Below are positions 59,198 through 64,000 of a stretch of DNA of 64,000 bases, piece by piece (the stretch's first letter is position 1; each line of letters opens with the position of its first letter). The notes beneath the pieces are model-generated. The model saw only the letters and a list, made by a program, of their open reading frames with translations. It searched no databases and had not been told where the DNA came from. This stretch comes from an uncultured Pelagibacteraceae bacterium (GTDB lineage Bacteria > Pseudomonadota > Alphaproteobacteria > Pelagibacterales > Pelagibacteraceae), in the NCBI GenBank assembly GCA_902562875.1, contig CACEVB010000001.1, positions 124,001-188,000 on the forward strand, given 5' to 3'. The translations under genes were made by a program, and so were the position numbers.

Positions 59198-60056
59198 AAA
59201 AAAAGAACTTCTAACATTTCAATCATCAATCTTTAATCTTCAGAATTATTGGGGTAAACATGGTTGTATTATTTTACAACCCTATGATATGGAAGTTGGC
59301 GCAGGTACTTTCCATCCAGCTACGACTTTAAGATCTCTTGGACCGAAATCATGGAAAGCAGCATATGTACAACCATCGCGCAGACCTTCAGACGGTAGAT
59401 ACGGAGAAAATCCAAATAGGTTGCAACATTATTATCAATTTCAAACAATCATAAAACCATCTCCAGATAACATTAAAAAATTATTCCTGAATAGTTTGTC
59501 TGCGATTGGAATTGATCATAAAATTCATGATATTAGATTTATCGAGGATGATTGGGAGAGTCCAACATTGGGAGCTGCAGGATTAGGATGGGAAATTTGG
59601 TGTGATGGTATGGAAATTGCGCAATTTACTTATTTTCAACAAATGGCAGGATTTCAATGCAATCCAATTTCAGTGGAAATTACATATGGATTAGAGAGAA
59701 TTTGTATGTTTACCCAGAAAAAAAAGAATGTTTTTGATCTTATTTGGAACAGTGATGGGATAACTTATAAAGAAATATTCTATGAGTCTGAAAAAGAATT
59801 TTCAAAATACAATTTTGACTTAGCAAACACAAAAAGCTTATTTGTTACATTCGATATACTCGAAAAAGAGGCTAAAGATTTATTAGATAACAATCTGGCC
59901 CTTCCTGCATACGACCAATGTTTAAAAGCTAGCCATGTATTTAACATTTTAGATGCCAGGGGCGCTATTAGTATTGCTCAAAGGTCTGATTATATATCTA
60001 AAATAAGAGATATGGTTAAGGGAGTGGGCGAGCTGTGGTTAAAGGGTAACAATTAA
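59187..60056 (+). CDS. glyQ: Glycyl-tRNA synthetase alpha subunit
   Basis: Catalytic subunit of the bacterial alpha2-beta2 enzyme. Family sequence [19 protein letters not shown], then [23 protein letters not shown], and [18 protein letters not shown] and [10 protein letters not shown], in order. I take the ATG at 59187, giving 289 aa; the 27 nt upstream ORF region lies in sppA. The stop TAA is directly followed by the glyS GTG. Confidence 0.97.
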   Translation: MVFKKKELLTFQSSIFNLQNYWGKHGCIILQPYDMEVGAGTFHPATTLRSLGPKSWKAAYVQPSRRPSDGRYGENPNRLQHYYQFQTIIKPSPDNIKKLFLNSLSAIGIDHKIHDIRFIEDDWESPTLGAAGLGWEIWCDGMEIAQFTYFQQMAGFQCNPISVEITYGLERICMFTQKKKNVFDLIWNSDGITYKEIFYESEKEFSKYNFDLANTKSLFVTFDILEKEAKDLLDNNLALPAYDQCLKASHVFNILDARGAISIAQRSDYISKIRDMVKGVGELWLKGNN

Positions 60057-62129
60057 GTGTCAGAATTTTTATTAGAATTGTTTTCTGAGGAAATGCCTCC
60101 CAATCTTCAAATTTCAGCAAGAAATGATTTATTAAATATTTTGAAAAATTTTTTTGAAAACGAAAATATAAATTACGATAAAAATAATTTAGCACTTTCC
60201 ACTCCAAATAGATTAATTATTTATTTTAAGAATGTTCAAAAAGAGGTAATTAAAATTTCAAAGAATATAAGAGGTCCTAGTACTAATTCTTCAGAGGAGG
60301 CTTTAAAAGGTTTTCTAATATCAAATAAGATAGCAAAAAATAAAATTTACAAAAAAAAGCTGGATAATGGTGAATACTATTTTTTTAATACACCAAAAAA
60401 AAAAATCAAAACCAAGTTTCTCCTAGAGGAGAAAATTCCTGATTTATTATCTAAAATTAAGTGGAAAAAGTCCATGAGATGGGGATCATACGAATTATAC
60501 TGGGGAAGACCCTTAAAATCCATAATGGCTATATATGATGGAAATACTTTAGGATTCAATTATTATCATTTAAAGAGTTCAAACAAAACCGTTGTTGATA
60601 AAGATTTTGAAGAGAAAACAAAGGTAATTAAAGATTTTAAGTCTTACAAAAAATTCTTTAGTAAAGAGAGAATAATTATTGATCAAAACGAAAGAAAAAA
60701 ATTTATAGAAAAAAATCTAATCAATTCCTCAAAATCAAAAAATTATAAATTATTTATTAAAAATAAATTAATAGATGATGTTACCAATATATTAGATAGA
60801 CCAAAAATCATCTTGTGCTCATTTGACAAAAAATTTCTTAAAATGCCAAAAGAACTTATAGTAACTACTATAGAATATCACCAAAAATATTTTTTAGTTT
60901 ATGATCAAAGTTCAAAATTAACAAATATGTTTTATGTGGTTGCTGATTGTAATGACAATAAAGGGTTAATTAAAAAAGGCAACGAAAATGTTATAGAAGC
61001 AAGATTATCTGATGCAGAATATTTTTGGAACATAAATAAATCTAAGAATATGATCAAACAAGTATCGCTTCTGCAAAATGTAAACTACTTCAAAGGTCTT
61101 GGTAGTTATTTAGATAAAGTTCAAAGATTAAAAAAAATTTGTGGATTTTTGTCTGATGAATTTTTAATAAGTAAAGAGAAAGTGGAAATAGCATCAACCT
61201 TATCTAAGGTAGATTTATTGTCAGAATTAGTAAACGAATTTCCAGAATTACAAGGTATTCTAGGGGGATATTTTGCTGAAGCACAAGGATTTGACAAGGA
61301 AATATGTGACTCAATTAAAGATCAATATTTACCATTGGGAGCAGACAGCAGAATTCCCAAAAATATTTATAGTATTACACTTTCATTAGCCGATAAAATA
61401 GACACACTTGTGGGTTTTTTTGGAGTAAATATAACAACATCAAGTTCAAAAGATCCTTATGGGTTAAGAAGATTAACTTTAGGTTTAATAAAAATAATTA
61501 TTCACAATAATAAAAATATTAAATTAAATGAATTAATTAATTTTAATTGTCAAGTTTATGAAAGCCAATCGATAAAGTTTGATAATAAAGTTATTTTAGA
61601 TAAGTTATCAAATTTTATACTTGAAAGATTAAAGTATTTTATGAAAGATAAAGAAATAAGACAAGATATAATCGAAACCTCTTTAATAAATATAAATTTA
61701 AATAATTTACATGTAATTTATACAAAAGCATATAAATTAAATAAAATTATAAATAAAGAAGTTGGCAAAGATCTAATTAAGAATTACAAAAGAGCGTATA
61801 ATTTAATAAATTCCGATTTAAACAAAATTGAGTATGAAACTTTAAGTTCAGTAGATCCTGCTTTGTTTAAAAACGATTACGAAAAAAACCTTTATAAAAA
61901 ACTTCACGATATAAGAAAAAATTTTTATAACATTAAAATTGAGAATGACTATGATGCTCAATTGATGCTACTCGCCTCCATAAAACAAGATATAAATATT
62001 TTTTTTGAAAATGTTATAGTCAACGATAATGATGAAAGTATTAAAAAAAATAGATTATTATTATTAAAATTTTTATGTAAAACGTTCGATAATTATTTAA
62101 GTTTTGCTAAGATAGAAAATATTAAATGA
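60057..62129 (+). CDS. glyS: Glycyl-tRNA synthetase beta subunit
   Basis: The beta subunit recognises the tRNA. N-terminal SEFLLELFSEEMPPN, then IRGPSTNSSEEALKGF, MRWGSYELYWGRPLKSI, VIEARLSDAEYFW and ILGGYFAEAQGFDKEI match GlyS. Start is a GTG with no gap from the glyQ TAA. At 690 aa it is full length, with lysine- and asparagine-rich surface regions. The stop overlaps ppdK (ATGA). Confidence 0.96.
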   Translation: MSEFLLELFSEEMPPNLQISARNDLLNILKNFFENENINYDKNNLALSTPNRLIIYFKNVQKEVIKISKNIRGPSTNSSEEALKGFLISNKIAKNKIYKKKLDNGEYYFFNTPKKKIKTKFLLEEKIPDLLSKIKWKKSMRWGSYELYWGRPLKSIMAIYDGNTLGFNYYHLKSSNKTVVDKDFEEKTKVIKDFKSYKKFFSKERIIIDQNERKKFIEKNLINSSKSKNYKLFIKNKLIDDVTNILDRPKIILCSFDKKFLKMPKELIVTTIEYHQKYFLVYDQSSKLTNMFYVVADCNDNKGLIKKGNENVIEARLSDAEYFWNINKSKNMIKQVSLLQNVNYFKGLGSYLDKVQRLKKICGFLSDEFLISKEKVEIASTLSKVDLLSELVNEFPELQGILGGYFAEAQGFDKEICDSIKDQYLPLGADSRIPKNIYSITLSLADKIDTLVGFFGVNITTSSSKDPYGLRRLTLGLIKIIIHNNKNIKLNELINFNCQVYESQSIKFDNKVILDKLSNFILERLKYFMKDKEIRQDIIETSLININLNNLHVIYTKAYKLNKIINKEVGKDLIKNYKRAYNLINSDLNKIEYETLSSVDPALFKNDYEKNLYKKLHDIRKNFYNIKIENDYDAQLMLLASIKQDINIFFENVIVNDNDESIKKNRLLLLKFLCKTFDNYLSFAKIENIK

Positions 62130-64000
62130 AGAAAGTTGTATACAATTTTAAATCAAAATTAACAAAAAGATTAAAATTACCAAAAAATATTTTGGGAGGA
62201 AAAGGGTACAATCTAGCCGAGATGGGAAGAAAAGGGTTTCCTGTACCCTCAGGTTTTACTATATCTACAGAGGTTTGTGATTTATTCTATAGAAATAATA
62301 AAAAATTAAATAACAGTATTTTAAAACAAATAAGCAATGAGCTTAAAAATATTGAAAATGAAATTGGCAAAAAATTTGGAAATTTAAAGAATCCGTTATT
62401 ATTATCAGTTAGGTCTGGTGCCAGAGTATCAATGCCTGGAATGATGGATACTATATTAAATCTCGGTCTTAATGATAAAACCGTAAAATCTTTAGCAAAA
62501 GAAACCGAAAACAATAGGTTTGCAAATGACAGTTATAGAAGATTCATTCAAATGTACTCAAGTGTAGTCTTAAAAATAGAAAATTACAAATTTGAGGATT
62601 TAATTGAAAATTATAAATTAACAAAAGGGGTTTTGTTGGATACAGAATTAAACACTGATGATTGGGAAGCATTAATTTTTGACTTTAAGGAACTTGTTAA
62701 AAAAGAAACGAAAAAAGATTTTCCTCAAGATGTAAATGAACAACTTATTGGCGCAATTTACGCTGTATTTTTGTCATGGGAAAGCAAAAGAGCAATAACA
62801 TATAGAAAAATTAATCACATTCCGTCTAGCTGGGGAACTGCTGTGAACGTTCAATCAATGGTATTTGGAAATATGGGAGAGGATTGTGCAACTGGTGTTG
62901 TATTTACAAGAGATCCGTCAAATGGTGAGAATCATATTTATGGCGAATATTTAATTAATGCACAGGGAGAAGATGTTGTAGCTGGCACCAGAACACCTCA
63001 ATATATTACAAAAAAATCTAAGCAAAAATCTAAATCAAAACAAAAATCTTTAGAAGAAAAAATGCCAGCAGTTTTTAAGAAGCTAAAACAAATATTAAAA
63101 TCTCTGGAAATGTATTACAAAGATATGCAAGATGTAGAATTCACAGTTGAGAAAAAAAAATTATGGATACTACAAACAAGATCAGGAAAAAGAACCGCAA
63201 AATCAGCAATTAAAATTGCAGTCGATATGGTTAAAGAAAAATTAATTTCAAAAAAAGAAGCCTTAATGAGAATAGACCCAGGGTCGTTGGATAACCTATT
63301 ACATCCCTCAATTGATGAAAAAAGTGATATTAAAGTTATAGCAAATGGTTTACCGGCATCGCCAGGCGCTGCAAGTGGTAAAGTAGTATTTACGTCTGAA
63401 GAAGCAGAAAGATTAAATTCAATGATGCAAGATACAATTTTAGTCAGAGTTGAAACTTCTCCAGAGGATATAAATGGTATGCATGCTGCTAAAGGAATTT
63501 TAACTTCCAGAGGCGGTATGACAAGTCATGCTGCTGTTGTCGCAAGAGGAATGGGAAGACCCTGTATATCAGGATCTAGCGAATTAGAAATAGATTATAA
63601 AAACAAAAATTTTAAAACAAAAAATGAAACAATAAAAGAAGGTGAGTTAATTACCATAGATGGAACTTCGGGAAGAGTAATATTAGGAGAAGTAAAAACA
63701 ATCAAACCAGAAATAACTGGAGATTTTTTAAAAGTAATGAATTGGGCTGATAGTTATAGAAAGTTAAAGATAAGGACCAACTCAGAAACACTGGTAGACA
63801 CAAAAACAGCGCGTGATTTCGGTGCCGAAGGCATAGGATTATGCAGAACTGAGCATATGTTTTTTGATGAGGATAGAATTTTGTCTGTAAGAGAGATGAT
63901 ACTTTCAAAATCTAGAGAGGACAGAGACAAAGCTTTATTAAAATTGCTTCCCTATCAAAAAAAAGATTTTGTGGAAATATTTAAAATTATGAAAGGTTTA
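62126..64000 (+). CDS. ppdK: Pyruvate, phosphate dikinase (N-terminal 625 residues; runs off the window)
   Basis: Interconverts PEP and pyruvate with ATP and phosphate, useful for reversible glycolysis. N-terminal GGKGYNLAEMGRKGFPVPSGFTIS, then LLSVRSGARVSMPGMMDTILNLG, the linker GEDVVAGTRTPQ, and the phosphohistidine swivel TSRGGMTSHAAVVARGMG with H468. The PEP-binding domain begins (GAEGIGLCRTEHMF) and is cut at base 64000. An unusual Lys/Ser/Gln-rich insert sits at residues 296-308 (63011-63049). It follows glyS with a 4-nt overlap. Confidence 0.97.
   Translation, partial: MKKVVYNFKSKLTKRLKLPKNILGGKGYNLAEMGRKGFPVPSGFTISTEVCDLFYRNNKKLNNSILKQISNELKNIENEIGKKFGNLKNPLLLSVRSGARVSMPGMMDTILNLGLNDKTVKSLAKETENNRFANDSYRRFIQMYSSVVLKIENYKFEDLIENYKLTKGVLLDTELNTDDWEALIFDFKELVKKETKKDFPQDVNEQLIGAIYAVFLSWESKRAITYRKINHIPSSWGTAVNVQSMVFGNMGEDCATGVVFTRDPSNGENHIYGEYLINAQGEDVVAGTRTPQYITKKSKQKSKSKQKSLEEKMPAVFKKLKQILKSLEMYYKDMQDVEFTVEKKKLWILQTRSGKRTAKSAIKIAVDMVKEKLISKKEALMRIDPGSLDNLLHPSIDEKSDIKVIANGLPASPGAASGKVVFTSEEAERLNSMMQDTILVRVETSPEDINGMHAAKGILTSRGGMTSHAAVVARGMGRPCISGSSELEIDYKNKNFKTKNETIKEGELITIDGTSGRVILGEVKTIKPEITGDFLKVMNWADSYRKLKIRTNSETLVDTKTARDFGAEGIGLCRTEHMFFDEDRILSVREMILSKSREDRDKALLKLLPYQKKDFVEIFKIMKGL

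Overview
This window looks like core chromosome from a streamlined, AT-rich marine alphaproteobacterium of the SAR11 (Pelagibacterales) type. The evidence is very low GC by eye, heavy A/T third positions and almost no intergenic DNA. It also carries a CcrM-type GANTC methyltransferase, a ZauP-like/ZapA pair, a PetP/PetR-like regulator pair and a petABC bc1 operon. A convergently streamlined relative (HIMB59-like) cannot be excluded without 16S or marker phylogeny. I found no phage, transposon, integron, CRISPR, toxin-antitoxin or secondary-metabolite locus, and no stretch of more than 300 bases without a gene.

Layout. 1-5825: smc (5' part), dsbA-like and dciA on the minus strand; mutY and an FAD monooxygenase on plus; ccrM, rnhB and a family-4-like uracil-DNA glycosylase on minus. 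5836-9737: TPR protein, ispE, tRNA-Gln(TTG) and the CCA-adding enzyme. 9734-11510 (minus): greA, hemF, trmL. 11577-14155: petABC (Rieske, cytochrome b, cytochrome c1). 14132-20064 (minus): ychF, pth, rplY, prs, pgeF, midA, lgt. 20099-23661: ubiK-like gene, the MarR/OmpR/EnvZ-type regulatory operon, ilvE. 24242 down to 32221: a gap-free minus-strand run tkt-gap-pgk-fba-thiE-folB-uvrC-pgsA. 32274-35598: zauP, zapA, 5-FCL, ymdB-like, yebC, ruvC-like. 35650-40574: tolQ-tolR-tolA-tolB-pal-cpoB. 40534-48020: tilS-ftsH-folP-glmM-thiD-purA. 48013-49926 (minus): rpoH, rluD. Then tRNA-Arg(TCG), an ABC-2 exporter pair and tsaC (minus), xseB-ispA-dxs (plus), aroC (minus), pdxH (plus), ispB (minus), and sppA-glyQ-glyS-ppdK (plus, ppdK cut by the window end).

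The genes cover central carbon flow (tkt, gap, pgk, fba, ppdK), isoprenoid and quinone synthesis (ispE, dxs, ispA, ispB, ubiK-like), respiration and heme (petABC, hemF), envelope maintenance (Tol-Pal, lgt, pgsA, glmM, ftsH), DNA repair and methylation (mutY, udg, uvrC, ruvC-like, ccrM), and cofactors (thiE, thiD, folB, folP, pdxH).

The most interesting signals are small. They are a GANTC site overlapping the predicted ccrM -10 element, interleaved divergent marR/ilvE promoters, tail-to-tail overlap of all eight convergent protein-gene pairs (five sharing a 4-base YTAR double stop), a uracil-DNA glycosylase that seems to have lost its iron-sulfur ligands, and a short RuvC-like nuclease with no ruvAB beside it. 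I did not find a convincing undescribed multi-gene system.
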